Assembly (NCBI GenBank): GCA_037200685.1
Contig: JBBCIG010000007.1
Coordinates: forward strand, 1 to 64,000
Reading direction: 5' to 3'
DNA: 64,000 nucleotides
DNA from: JAJKIP01 sp037200685
GTDB taxonomy: Bacteria; Bacteroidota; Bacteroidia; Chitinophagales; Chitinophagaceae
In this document: one piece after another, positions 49,023 to 57,971 of the stretch
How positions within the stretch are numbered: position 1 is the first letter of the stretch
Layout of the letters: each line of letters opens with the position of its first letter
Program-made: the position numbers and the translations under genes
Notes under the pieces: generated by a model
The model's input: the letters and a program-made list of their open reading frames with translations, nothing else
The model's database searches: none
What the model was told of the DNA's origin: nothing

Positions 49023-51017
49023 ATGTCATTTAATCATACAGCCAAACGAAAATCCCTGGTTATTTTATTATTATTCGTTTTAACCGGTATAACCAGTTAT
49101 GGACAGGAAGTAAAAACAGCACAACCTGCCTGGTGGTTTGGTGTATCAGCTGCTGCGAACTTTAATTTTTACCGCGGTACTACACAGATGCTCAATGCGG
49201 ATGTCTCCACTCCTACTGCCTTTCACAAAGGAAATGGCGTCAAACCTTATATCTCTTTGTTAACTGAATACCGGCCAAATAAAGTAATCGGCGGTATGCT
49301 GAATATTGCATACGATAACCGTGGGGCTAAATTTAAAACTGTCATGGCGCCATGTGATTGCCCAGCTGATTTAACAACCAATATCAGCTATATCGCTATA
49401 GAACCGAGCTTACGAATAGCCCCGCTCGCTTCTTCATTTTATGTATTCGTGGGACCTACTTTAAGTTTTAATATGTCTAAAGCATTTACTTATAAACAGG
49501 AAAAACAAACTGATAAGAAAGGGGACTGGAGCGATGTACGTAAAACGGTATTTTCTGGACAGGCAGGAGCAGGTATTGATATTCCGGTCTCGTCAGCAAA
49601 AAGCGCCACACAAATGACGCTTTCTCCATTTGCATCTTTTCAAACAGATTTTGGTCACGAGCCACGTTCAACAGGGTCATGGTCTTTTTATACCGTGCGT
49701 GCAGGGATTGCATTTAAGTTTGGGAAAATAAAAAAACAAACTACGCCAGCAAAAGTTACTGATCCTGAAACACCTCCCGCTGTAGCTATAACACCAACTG
49801 GTATTACTGAAAAAGAAGTACAGTTTTCTGTACAGGAACCCAAAGCAATTGCGTTAAACCGTAAAGTAAAAGAAACATTTCCTTTTCGTAATTCCGTATT
49901 CTTTGATATGGGATCTGCTGAAATACCAAACCGTTATGTACAGTTAAGTAAAAGCGAAGCTGTTTTATTTAAAGAAGAACAATTGCAGGAAGACCAGCCT
50001 GATAATTTATCAAAAGGAAGATCATCCAGGCAGCTATCCGTCTATCATAATATTCTCAATATACTTGGTGACCGCATGCGAACGCATCCGCAAAGCACAA
50101 TTGCTTTAACCGGTTCATCAGACAATAATCCGACAGAGGGCAGGATGATGGCGGAAAACGTGAGGCAATATTTAATAACGGCATATGGAATCACCGGTTC
50201 CAGAATCACGATTGCAGGAAGAGATAAGCCTGTTATTCCGTCCGAACAGCCCGGCGGCACAAAAGAACTTGCGTTATTGCGGGAAGGAGACCGTCGTGTA
50301 GATATTGAAAGCAATTCTAAGGAATTAATGTTGCAGGTAGGAGGAAATACTTCAGCATTTTTTAATCCTGTTCAGATAACAGCCACACAGGAAAATCCAT
50401 TGGATAGTCATGTTATTTTTAATACGGATGGCGCTGATGAATTACTGGCATCATGGTCGGTTGAAATTACAGATGCACAGGGAAATGTACAACGGTACGG
50501 CCCCTACCAAAAAGACCAGGCATCTGTTCCGGGAAAAACTATTTTGGGCGCTAACATGCTGGGTAAATATAAAATTCTAATGGTGGGGCTAACAAAAAGC
50601 GGCCGGGTCGTTAAGAAAGAAAGTTCTTTCAGTTTGTCGAAAACAAACGATGAAAAACAGGAAGGATTACGGTATAGTATCCTGTTCGATTTTGATAAAT
50701 CAAAAACGATAGCTAGTTATGAAAAATTTCTTACAAAAGTAGTAACCCCGCTTATTCCTGAAAATGGAACAGTTATTATTCATGGGCACACAGATATTAT
50801 CGGTGATGAAGTTCATAACCGCACCTTATCACAGGAAAGGGCGACAGGCGTTAAGCAGATCATTGAACGTGCATTAGCAAAAGCCGGGAAAACAGGTGTG
50901 AAATTTGAACTATTCGGATTTGGCGAGGATGAAAGCGAGGCTCCTTTTGAAAACAATCTTCCGGAAGAAAGATTTTATAACAGAACTGTAATTATTGATA
51001 TACTGCCTTTGAAATAA
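49023..51017 (+). CDS. OmpA-family outer membrane protein with two OmpA-like domains
   Basis: 664 residues. Signal peptide (MSFNHTAKRKSLVILLLFVL...SYGQ); an ATG at 48990 or 48972 is also possible. N-terminal beta-barrel-like region (about 30-230), then a first OmpA-like domain (FRNSVFFDMGSAEIPNRY ... LREGDRRVDIES) and a second C-terminal one (YSILFDFDKSKTIASYEKF, GHTDIIGDEVHNRTLSQERA, FYNRTVIIDILP). It probably anchors the envelope to peptidoglycan. Co-transcribed with the ice-binding-like gene. A terminator follows. Confidence 0.86.
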   Translation: MSFNHTAKRKSLVILLLFVLTGITSYGQEVKTAQPAWWFGVSAAANFNFYRGTTQMLNADVSTPTAFHKGNGVKPYISLLTEYRPNKVIGGMLNIAYDNRGAKFKTVMAPCDCPADLTTNISYIAIEPSLRIAPLASSFYVFVGPTLSFNMSKAFTYKQEKQTDKKGDWSDVRKTVFSGQAGAGIDIPVSSAKSATQMTLSPFASFQTDFGHEPRSTGSWSFYTVRAGIAFKFGKIKKQTTPAKVTDPETPPAVAITPTGITEKEVQFSVQEPKAIALNRKVKETFPFRNSVFFDMGSAEIPNRYVQLSKSEAVLFKEEQLQEDQPDNLSKGRSSRQLSVYHNILNILGDRMRTHPQSTIALTGSSDNNPTEGRMMAENVRQYLITAYGITGSRITIAGRDKPVIPSEQPGGTKELALLREGDRRVDIESNSKELMLQVGGNTSAFFNPVQITATQENPLDSHVIFNTDGADELLASWSVEITDAQGNVQRYGPYQKDQASVPGKTILGANMLGKYKILMVGLTKSGRVVKKESSFSLSKTNDEKQEGLRYSILFDFDKSKTIASYEKFLTKVVTPLIPENGTVIIHGHTDIIGDEVHNRTLSQERATGVKQIIERALAKAGKTGVKFELFGFGEDESEAPFENNLPEERFYNRTVIIDILPLK

Positions 51018-51041
51018 AAATACAACTGCAACCCCGCATAC

Positions 51042-51084
51042 AAAAAAAGGATACTTAAGCAATAATGCGTTAGTATCCTTTTTT
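51042..51084 (+). terminator. Intrinsic terminator of the ice-binding/OmpA operon
   Basis: AAAAAAGGATACTTAAGC pairs with GCGTTAGTATCCTTTTTT (outer 12 bp perfect), with a T-run. Confidence 0.82.
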
Positions 51085-51234
51085 ACATTTTATTTTTTAG
51101 CACAAGAATTAAAGTCAGGATATAAATTTGATATTCCTCACTTATCGAATCCTAATTGAAATACATTTTGCCCCAATGATTATAGAATAATAATTGAACA
51201 GTTGCCGGGGGAATTATTAATAAATACTGTTTGC

Positions 51235-52302
51235 TTATGTTCCTGCTGGTTGCGCCCAGAAAGCATCACCGGGTACATACAACGCAGCACGATGCGTTGA
51301 TGCTGTATGATTAAGGATACCCGGCCGCAATGAAGCCGGTACTATTTGTACATCATATATTTCTTCCACGCTTTGCTGGTAACGTATATTCCCAACATTA
51401 GCACCAGTAGGCAGGTGTATGATTTCTATTCCACAGTAAATAGCATCTTTTGTTATGGCCAGGTCACGGAAGGTAGAAGCATTCTGCCTCAACTTTGAAA
51501 GCCCTATAAATAAATAATCACCCCGCTTTGCCATGCCTCTCACAAATCCTTTCAGTTGAGTGATCACATCATATTTACCTGAAGCAATATCCACACGTAT
51601 TAGTTGACCAGTAGCTGACAGCAAACAATAAAGATGTCCATCAAACCATCTTGGTGAATGCGGCATTGGTAATGAATGCACTACCACTTCGTTTGTTTCA
51701 ATATCCATGATCAAGCCATTGGTTTCAACACCCATGCGCCAGCCTTTCGCAGTAGTTGTTTGTCCGAACATAGTTACATAACGGGGCCTTTCATCCACCA
51801 TCGCCATACCATTGAGATGACAGAAATCAGCCGACTCAAGTGTTTTAATAAACGGTGGCATCCATTGCGGTTGAAAACTATAAGTATCATCAATCGTTAC
51901 CAGGCAGGAGAATAAGGTATTAACAGCCCATAACTTTCCATCTTTGTCCCAATCCATATCATGTATATCTACAGCGCCGGTATAATAGCTGGCACGGGGC
52001 ACAAAAAACGCATCATAAAAATTTGGTTTCGTTGGATAGTCAACAGCAAGCATCGGCGCATTCGACAATAACACTACTTCATCTTTTATGGCAAGCGCCA
52101 TCCGATCTTTGTTAATAGCAAGCCCCATTGCTTTTTCAAAATCACGTGGCAGTTGCCGCATCGCATTCATTCCATCAGGTGAAAGAAAAATTAATTTACC
52201 AACCTGGTAAGTGGTAATGGCAAGCGAACAATTAAGTTGCGTAAGTAGTTCGGCTACGTTGGGCGTATAGGTACATGCAAAAGGAGGTGGCGGGTTAATC
52301 AT
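51235..52302 (-). CDS. TIGR03032-family protein
   Basis: 355 residues matching TIGR03032: PFACTYTPNVAELLTQLNCS and LAITTYQVGKLIFLSPDG at the N-terminus, PRSFEKAMG-like RDFEKAMGLAINKDRMALA, HDMDWDKDGKLWAVNTLFSC, HLNGMAMVDERPRYVTMFGQ and PMPHSPRWFDGHLYCLLSATG, a beta-propeller-like pattern. The function is unknown. It lies 66 bp from the APS kinase gene upstream on the same strand, hinting at a sulfation-related role, but this is inference. Confidence 0.85.
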   Translation of the reverse strand: MINPPPPFACTYTPNVAELLTQLNCSLAITTYQVGKLIFLSPDGMNAMRQLPRDFEKAMGLAINKDRMALAIKDEVVLLSNAPMLAVDYPTKPNFYDAFFVPRASYYTGAVDIHDMDWDKDGKLWAVNTLFSCLVTIDDTYSFQPQWMPPFIKTLESADFCHLNGMAMVDERPRYVTMFGQTTTAKGWRMGVETNGLIMDIETNEVVVHSLPMPHSPRWFDGHLYCLLSATGQLIRVDIASGKYDVITQLKGFVRGMAKRGDYLFIGLSKLRQNASTFRDLAITKDAIYCGIEIIHLPTGANVGNIRYQQSVEEIYDVQIVPASLRPGILNHTASTHRAALYVPGDAFWAQPAGT

Positions 52303-52368
52303 TACACTAAGTTGAATTTTTACAGAACGGCAAACAAAGTAACTCCATTTATTTCAATGATGGAATGT

Positions 52369-52905
52369 TTATTGCTGCTGCCGTATCGTTTGTAAAATAA
52401 AATCGGACAATCGTTTAGCGGATTGTTCGACAGTTTCTGTATTTGTTTTAATCGTCAAGTCCGGTTCATCCGGTGTTTCATACGGATCGCTGATGCCGGT
52501 GAAATGTTTAATATGCTCAGGGTGTTCCGATGGCAAAAGCGCTTTACGGTACAATCCTTTTGTATCACGCTGTTGTGTAATAGCAAGGGGGCAATCTATA
52601 AATACTGTTTTTGTTAACGGGCTTTTATTTTTTAATGCCGCACGGGCTTCTTCATAAGGATTGATCGCGGCAAGAATAGAGATCACTCCGTGTTTTGCCA
52701 GCATCAATCCTACAAAACCGAGGCGACGAATATTCTCGAGGCGGTCTGCTTTGGAAAACCCCAAATCATGGCAGAGTTGCCGGCGGCATTCATCACCATC
52801 CAGCAATTCAACTTTATAACCTAAACCGGTGAGCATATCTCCCGCCAACGTTGCAATGGAAGATTTACCAGCCCCGCTCAGTCCTGTCATTTGGATCAAC
52901 AACAT
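52369..52905 (-). CDS. cysC: Adenylyl-sulfate (APS) kinase
   Basis: 178 residues from ATG 52905 (MLLIQMTGLSGAGKSS). P-loop GLSGAGKS near 8-15, DGDECRRQL for APS/Mg, and GLYRKA with the C-terminal PDLTIKTNTETVEQSA. It phosphorylates APS to PAPS, the sulfate donor for sulfotransferases. No cysDN, sulfotransferase or cysH is nearby; a TIGR03032 gene follows it on the same strand. A frame from 52953 adds an atypical N-terminus. Confidence 0.9.
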   Translation of the reverse strand: MLLIQMTGLSGAGKSSIATLAGDMLTGLGYKVELLDGDECRRQLCHDLGFSKADRLENIRRLGFVGLMLAKHGVISILAAINPYEEARAALKNKSPLTKTVFIDCPLAITQQRDTKGLYRKALLPSEHPEHIKHFTGISDPYETPDEPDLTIKTNTETVEQSAKRLSDFILQTIRQQQ

Positions 52906-53053
52906 GCGTATGAAATCAGGTGAATACTTCAGCTTATACTTTGCAAATATCAAGAATAATCAGCACCCTTAACATTGCACCCTATTTTATGGAAAGGAGA
53001 TTTTTTGAATACCGTAACAATTCCATTTATCCACGCAGGTAAGAAAGAAAAAA

Positions 53054-55513
53054 CTACTCTTTCATAAACCGTTGGACCGTGCCATCTGCAAATTGTATAG
53101 AATACATACCTTTTGCCAGCGCCTTCACATTTACCTGCTGTTGACTGTTACTTATTAAAACACTCTGCATTAACCTGCCACTGACATCATATATAGTAGC
53201 TTTTGTTTTTACAACCCTTGCATTACCTGTATTGATATTTATTACATCTTTTACAGGGTTAGGGTAAATGGTGACGCCAACAGCCAGTTCGCTGCTTATC
53301 CATATAATATTGCTGTAGGTAAACCTGCCATCTATATCTATCATTTTAAGACGATAAAATAATTTACCATCGTAAACAACATTGTCTTTGATATTATAGC
53401 TATTGTTGCCAGGAGTATTATTAGTAATGAGAGAAGCTATTAGTGTAAAGCTGCGTCCATCGGCGCTGCGCTCTATTTCAAATAATTTGGTATTTACCTC
53501 ATCAGCAGTTTGCCATTGCAACTGGTTATAGCCTGCCTGCCTGTTTCCGCTGAAGCTGAGCAAGTTCAGTGGCAGCGTTGAAAGATTAGTATTTAAATAA
53601 TAGTCAATAGCACCATCTTGCCTGCCTACAAAAACATCAATATCATTGTCTCCATCCGAATTTACAAATGCCGGTACTGCCCTGCTTCCGGAATTTACAC
53701 CATTGAAGGGGTTGGCTGTACTGGTTTGCTGAGCAAATACCGGGGCCAGTATGGTTCCGGTATTTTTAAAATAGCTGATAGTACCATCATTTGCCCCAAC
53801 CAGGGCATCTTTATCGCCATCGTTGTCTATATCGGCAAAGGAGGGCGCACTAAGGAGTCCAACATCAAATAGATTAAGAGGGTTGAGACCCCCTGTTTGT
53901 GAGGTGAAAACCGCAGCCAATACTGTGCCTGTGTTTTTATAAAAAAGTATAGTACCATCCCCTCCACCAACAAAGGCATCCATATCGCCATCGCGGTCTA
54001 TATCGGCGAAAGCGGGTGTAATTTGTCCGGTAGTAGATGCGCCATTCAAAGGGTTTAGACCACCTGATTGTAAGGTGAAAACCGCGGCAAGTGCCGTTCC
54101 CGTGTTTTTAAAATAATCGATCGTGCCGTATGAATTTCCAATAAATACATCTTTATCCCCATCTCCATCAATATCTGCAAAAGCCGGTGCTGCAGCGTAG
54201 CTACTAGTTACGCTACTCAGGGGGTTCAACCCACTCCCTTGCAGAGCGAAAACCGGTACAAGCGCCGTTCCATTGTTTTTATAATACACTATATTGCCGT
54301 TCTCTACCCCAATGAACGCATCCATATCTCCATCGCTGTCTATATCTACAAACGAAGGTTTGGAATTGTCCCCAGCATCCACGGTGTTAAAAGGATTTGC
54401 CCCGGCTATTTGCGCAACAAAACTTGGTTGTACTCCTGAAGCCGTCGTATTCTTATAAAAGCTGATAGTACCAGTTTGCACACCAACAAAAACATCTATA
54501 TCTCCATCGCCATCGATGTTCACAAAAGCCGGTGCGGAATAGGCTCCAACATCTACTCCATTAAATGGGTTGGCTGCACCTGTCTGCACCGTAAACACCG
54601 GGGCGATTGGCGTACCTGTATTTTTATAATACAGGATTAGGCCAATGGTTTCACCAATAATAGCATCCATATCTCCATCACCATCCATATCCGCAAAAGC
54701 GGGTGAGGAATAGAGTCCAACATCAACGCCATTAAATGGATTGGCCGCACCTGCCTGCACCGTAAAAACCGGCACTACTGATGAACCTGTGTTTTTATAA
54801 TACCGGATTGTCCCACCACCTTCACCGATAAAAGCATCTTTATCTCCATCGCCATCTATATCCGTAAAAATGGGTGAAGAACCCAATCCAACATCTACGC
54901 CATTAAATGGATTGGCTGCACCTGCCTGCACCGTAAAAACCGGGGCGATTGGCGTACCTGTATTTTTATAATACACGATAGTGCCGTCTGGTAAGCCAAT
55001 AAAAGCATCCATATCTCCATCATTATCTATATCCGCAAAAGCAGGTGCGGAAAAGCTTCCAATATCTACACCATTAAATGGGTTGGCTGCACCTGCCTGC
55101 ACCGTAAAAACCGGGGCTGCCGATGAACCTGTGTTCTTATAATAAAAGATTGTTCCACTAGTTTCACCAAAAAAAGCATCCATATCTCCATCGCCATCTA
55201 TATCAGTAAAGGCTGGCTTGGAAAAACCTCCGATATCGACGCCATTAAATGGGTTGGCCGCCCCTGCTTGTACAGTAAAGGTTGGCTGGGCTGCTGCAGG
55301 TTTGGCAAAGCAAAGACCTGCTGCAAGACAAGCAGCGGCGATCGGTGCTTTTATAGTTATACCCAACTGCCGTGCATAGCGGCAAAGACGTTTCCATACC
55401 TGTTGCTTTTTCTGCCGGGTATAACTTGCAAATCTTCCTGATTGCAAATTATTCTCCAATCTTACCAGCGCTTTCTTGTAATTGTTTGAATTAGGATAAA
55501 GGTTTGTATACAT
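53054..55513 (-). CDS. T9SS-exported FG-GAP/VCBS repeat protein
   Basis: 819 residues from ATG 55513. An N-terminal extension of about 50 residues, rich in Lys/Arg (SNNYKKALVRLENNLQSGR), precedes a hydrophobic signal core (APIAAACLAAGLCFAKPAAAQ), so the signal is unusually late. Ten repeats of about 57 residues follow, each with GAANPFNGVD and DIDGDGDMDA, Ca-binding FG-GAP/VCBS blades; the first five are almost identical. A fibronectin-like segment (WQTADEVNTKLFEIERS) and a T9SS type A C-terminal domain (IYPNPVKDVININTG) end it. Export and surface display are likely; the ligand is unknown. Confidence 0.86.
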   Translation of the reverse strand: MYTNLYPNSNNYKKALVRLENNLQSGRFASYTRQKKQQVWKRLCRYARQLGITIKAPIAAACLAAGLCFAKPAAAQPTFTVQAGAANPFNGVDIGGFSKPAFTDIDGDGDMDAFFGETSGTIFYYKNTGSSAAPVFTVQAGAANPFNGVDIGSFSAPAFADIDNDGDMDAFIGLPDGTIVYYKNTGTPIAPVFTVQAGAANPFNGVDVGLGSSPIFTDIDGDGDKDAFIGEGGGTIRYYKNTGSSVVPVFTVQAGAANPFNGVDVGLYSSPAFADMDGDGDMDAIIGETIGLILYYKNTGTPIAPVFTVQTGAANPFNGVDVGAYSAPAFVNIDGDGDIDVFVGVQTGTISFYKNTTASGVQPSFVAQIAGANPFNTVDAGDNSKPSFVDIDSDGDMDAFIGVENGNIVYYKNNGTALVPVFALQGSGLNPLSSVTSSYAAAPAFADIDGDGDKDVFIGNSYGTIDYFKNTGTALAAVFTLQSGGLNPLNGASTTGQITPAFADIDRDGDMDAFVGGGDGTILFYKNTGTVLAAVFTSQTGGLNPLNLFDVGLLSAPSFADIDNDGDKDALVGANDGTISYFKNTGTILAPVFAQQTSTANPFNGVNSGSRAVPAFVNSDGDNDIDVFVGRQDGAIDYYLNTNLSTLPLNLLSFSGNRQAGYNQLQWQTADEVNTKLFEIERSADGRSFTLIASLITNNTPGNNSYNIKDNVVYDGKLFYRLKMIDIDGRFTYSNIIWISSELAVGVTIYPNPVKDVININTGNARVVKTKATIYDVSGRLMQSVLISNSQQQVNVKALAKGMYSIQFADGTVQRFMKE

Positions 55514-55552
55514 GCAGGGATATGTGATAGGATGAACAATCGCTTTTAAAAT

Positions 55553-55750
55553 TTGAAACAAAAGCAATTATTGCCAAAGGTGGATTCTTTTGAAGGAGTA
55601 TTGTTATACAACTCTGAAAAAATGTTACACTATTCACACATATGCATTGAAGAAAAGATCATCTCCCCGCATCGACGCATAATAAACAAGTATAAACTCT
55701 TAAAATATTTCGAAGCTTCAATTGATAAATATTCAGCGGTAAGTCATTAA
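55553..55750 (+). CDS. Possible small protein (low confidence)
   Basis: 65 codons, MKQKQLLPKVDSFEGVLLYN onward, followed 20 bp later by a good terminator in the same orientation. It lies divergent to the FG-GAP gene. No family, no signal peptide. It could be a small protein gene, or the terminator may belong to an untranslated small RNA transcribed from here. Confidence 0.3.
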   Translation: MKQKQLLPKVDSFEGVLLYNSEKMLHYSHICIEEKIISPHRRIINKYKLLKYFEASIDKYSAVSH

Positions 55751-55769
55751 TTAATTTCACTTATAATTA

Positions 55770-55800
55770 AAGCTCTCTTCTTATGAAGGGAGCTTTTTTA
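55770..55800 (+). terminator. Intrinsic terminator, plus orientation
   Basis: AGCTCTCTT pairs with AAGGGAGCT (one T-G pair), followed by a 7-T run. Its upstream transcript is unidentified. Confidence 0.65.
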
Positions 55801-55805
55801 TTTTG

Positions 55806-55956
55806 CCCAACTGCATTGCTACCAGCATCGCCTGTTGCGTCGCACTCTTGTACTGCAGGAATACTACTGAGCATTTTTGATGCTTCAACATTGCCCAGTA
55901 AAGAACAGGAAGATGAAGTGTGCGACGCAACGAAGCCGATAGTAGCAATGCAGCTG
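55806..55956. repeat. Interspersed repeat, module A, locus 10 (inverted pair)
   Basis: A plus copy (55806-55874, CCAACTGCATTGCTACCAGC...) and a minus copy (55890-55956, ... GTAGCAATGCAGCTGAT) face each other. Their outer ends are inverted repeats, so the whole 150 bp can form a long imperfect hairpin, like a MITE. Confidence 0.8.
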
Positions 55957-55985
55957 ATATCATAATATACATCGCTGCAAATAAG

Positions 55986-56459
55986 TTAAGCCGCCATGGA
56001 TAAAACCTGGTGGTTCTTAACAGGTATATTCATAAAACTCATCGCTACAGTCGTCATTTCATTACGGTAGCTGGTTACATTGACGCTGCCGCCAATTTCT
56101 TCCGCCATTTCCTGTATGTCTGACAAACTACTGATAAATTGCGGATTGTTTAACCGGCTGTGTTCCCTTAGGTGCAGTATCGTTACATTACCAAAAGTTT
56201 TGGCGGAAATGCGAATACAGCTATTGCTGGTATAGCTGATAATGGTGTTCAGCAAGTTACCCAATACCATAGCTACCTGCTGCTCGTCTGCGAATATTTC
56301 CAGGGCAGGGTGAACATTATTCATAATAATATTCTGGCGATGAATGGCAGCCGGAAGTTTGTTTACAGTTAACTGTTCAACTAACTCGTGCAGTGTGATA
56401 GTGCTTTGGATGGCGATGGGTTTGCGATGGGTGAACTTCACCTGGTTCGGGTGTTTCAT
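55986..56459 (-). CDS. Stand-alone histidine-kinase-like ATPase domain protein
   Basis: 157 residues. After HPNQVKFTHRKPIAIQSTIT, the region PALEIFADEQQVAMVLGNLLNTIISYTSN resembles the N-box of HATPase_c (NLLxNAIxYT with the catalytic Asn changed in part), and DIQEMAEEIGGSVNVTSYRN fits the C-terminal strand. No HisKA domain or obvious G1/G2 glycine boxes are seen, so it is either a degenerate regulator or a fragment. The upstream region is a GGATAT-repeat tract, with no adjacent sensor gene. Confidence 0.55.
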   Translation of the reverse strand: MKHPNQVKFTHRKPIAIQSTITLHELVEQLTVNKLPAAIHRQNIIMNNVHPALEIFADEQQVAMVLGNLLNTIISYTSNSCIRISAKTFGNVTILHLREHSRLNNPQFISSLSDIQEMAEEIGGSVNVTSYRNEMTTVAMSFMNIPVKNHQVLSMAA

Positions 56460-56489
56460 CTTTTTCTGTTTTTAGTTTGACAAAGGATT

Positions 56490-56870
56490 GTTTAGGTACG
56501 GATCAAAAACGGGTTGAATGTAATGGCTTGTAAAAAAATAGACCTGGTTCATCATTGGATAAAAATGGTTTTTCACAGGATATTCGATTGGTGATAAACA
56601 GGATATTGGATTTAGTAATAGGATAAGGATCGTTCTGGTATTAAAACTTATAAGGTTTAAAAGGATATTGGATTTAATTGGATACGGATCATCAACGGAC
56701 AATGGACGGTTTATTCAGTATTGGATAGCTTTTAAAAAATGGTTTTTCACAGGAATACTGGACTTTACATAGGATAAGGATCATTCTGGTATTAAAAACT
56801 TATGAAAAGGTTTAAAGGATATTGGACGTTGAATATTGGATACGGATTATTAACGGGCAAAAGACATTGG
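56490..56870. repeat. GGATATTGGA-rich tandem-duplicated region
   Basis: GGATATTGGA, GGATAAGGATC and GGATACGGATC recur through the 603-bp gap. Blocks such as AAAAATGGTTTTTCACAGGA (56561, again 56734), GGATAAGGATCGTTCTGGTA (56621, variant at 56772) and GGATACGGATCATCAACGG (56680, variant at 56838) repeat with offsets of about 150-175 bp. A third partial unit begins near 56490. No convincing gene is in it. The remainder, to 57062, is unremarkable. Confidence 0.75.
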
Positions 56871-57062
56871 CTTTTTCAAAAGATATTGGACTTTCATTGG
56901 ATAAGGTTTCCGTGATATTTTTAGCGCTGCAGCGATGTCAAAGAGCAATTGTAAAACAACGATGTAAAAATAGCAGGTGCTTGTACGGTTTGGGAGTTTA
57001 TTCGCCGGATAGGCGGGGGTGCTCGTTAAGAAGGGCGATTTGTACGATAAAGGCCAGGAGCC

Positions 57063-57962
57063 TTAATCAGGAAGAACGATCCAGTAACATAAAACGATCC
57101 TGCGACGGGGGTCGTCGGTCGAATAATCACTGATGGTGGGAAGCGGCAATGCCTCGCCTTTGCCCTGGCCAATATATTCTATACGAAGGTTCTGATAGTT
57201 ATTATACGAAGATGCTTTCGTAATAAGCGCCTGCATTAAGCGCTTGATCAATTCTTTCGACCGCAGTTCTGATAACTTCAGGTTAAGTTCTTTTTTGGAA
57301 GCATTAGGGTCACCGGCCAATGCTCTTAGGGTATCCAGCAGGTTGGTATCATCTGAAAAACCTGTTTCATCCGCAAAGCCAAGAATAACGAGAGTTGCTG
57401 TTTTAGGAATTTCGCTGTAACGATTAGAAAATTTCATTAATGAATCCACTATCGGTGAAAAAGATTGCTCGGCGAGGCCGATCTTGTCTATGGGAATAAT
57501 ATATTTCCCCGGCCCGAAAAAAGCGGCGAGATCATACAGGTTATAGTTGGCGATATCAAGCATGTTCTCCATCATCAGGTACAGCTTCATTCTTTCCGCA
57601 TAGCTGGCATTTGATTGTTTTAATGAATCAAGCGCCGGTAACACAAATGATTTATAATTTTCCCTAAACTCCTTTTTTTGGTTGATCAGGCTGTCTATCC
57701 CTTCTGTTTTATCTTTTGCTACGTCGAGTTTTTTTACATAGGCATCCAGCTTTTTTTGTATCACCGTATCAATGTGCTGGTCGATCTTTCCTTGTTTTAA
57801 TATGTCGTTGACCCGTTTTGAAAGAGAATCTATCCGGGCATTTTCCTGTTGCTGTTGCATTTTCGATGCATCGAGTATTTGCCTGGTGTCTTCTATTTTT
57901 TTTTGCGTTCCGCAAGCAGAAAGAAAAATGACGATAATAAAAAAATAATTAGTGTTTTTCAT
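57063..57962 (-). CDS. OmpA-like lipoprotein with coiled coil
   Basis: 299 residues; lipoprotein signal (LSACG, Cys17). A coiled-coil-like region runs from about 25 to 130 (QQQENARIDSLSKRVNDILK, KKEFRENYKSFVLPALDSL). The C-terminal domain (TLVILGFADETGFSDDTNLL, LSELRSKELIKRLMQALI, IEYIGQGKGEALPLPTISD, DDPRRRIVLCYWIV) is OmpA-like, with the ...DDPRRRIV end typical of peptidoglycan-binding OmpA domains. Last gene of a four-gene operon with a LytTR regulator, hybrid kinase and small membrane protein; 9 bp from the previous gene. Confidence 0.8.
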   Translation of the reverse strand: MKNTNYFFIIVIFLSACGTQKKIEDTRQILDASKMQQQQENARIDSLSKRVNDILKQGKIDQHIDTVIQKKLDAYVKKLDVAKDKTEGIDSLINQKKEFRENYKSFVLPALDSLKQSNASYAERMKLYLMMENMLDIANYNLYDLAAFFGPGKYIIPIDKIGLAEQSFSPIVDSLMKFSNRYSEIPKTATLVILGFADETGFSDDTNLLDTLRALAGDPNASKKELNLKLSELRSKELIKRLMQALITKASSYNNYQNLRIEYIGQGKGEALPLPTISDYSTDDPRRRIVLCYWIVLPD

Positions 57963-57971
57963 GGGATAGCT

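Noticed and set aside
53618..55260. Tandem DNA repeats as CRISPR or satellite
   Set aside because: They encode in-frame FG-GAP protein repeats with a 171-bp (57-codon) period.
56822..57133. 103-codon plus-strand frame in the GGATA-rich region
   Set aside because: It runs into the antisense of the OmpA-like lipoprotein, has unusual Arg/Cys/Ser content and is repeat-derived.
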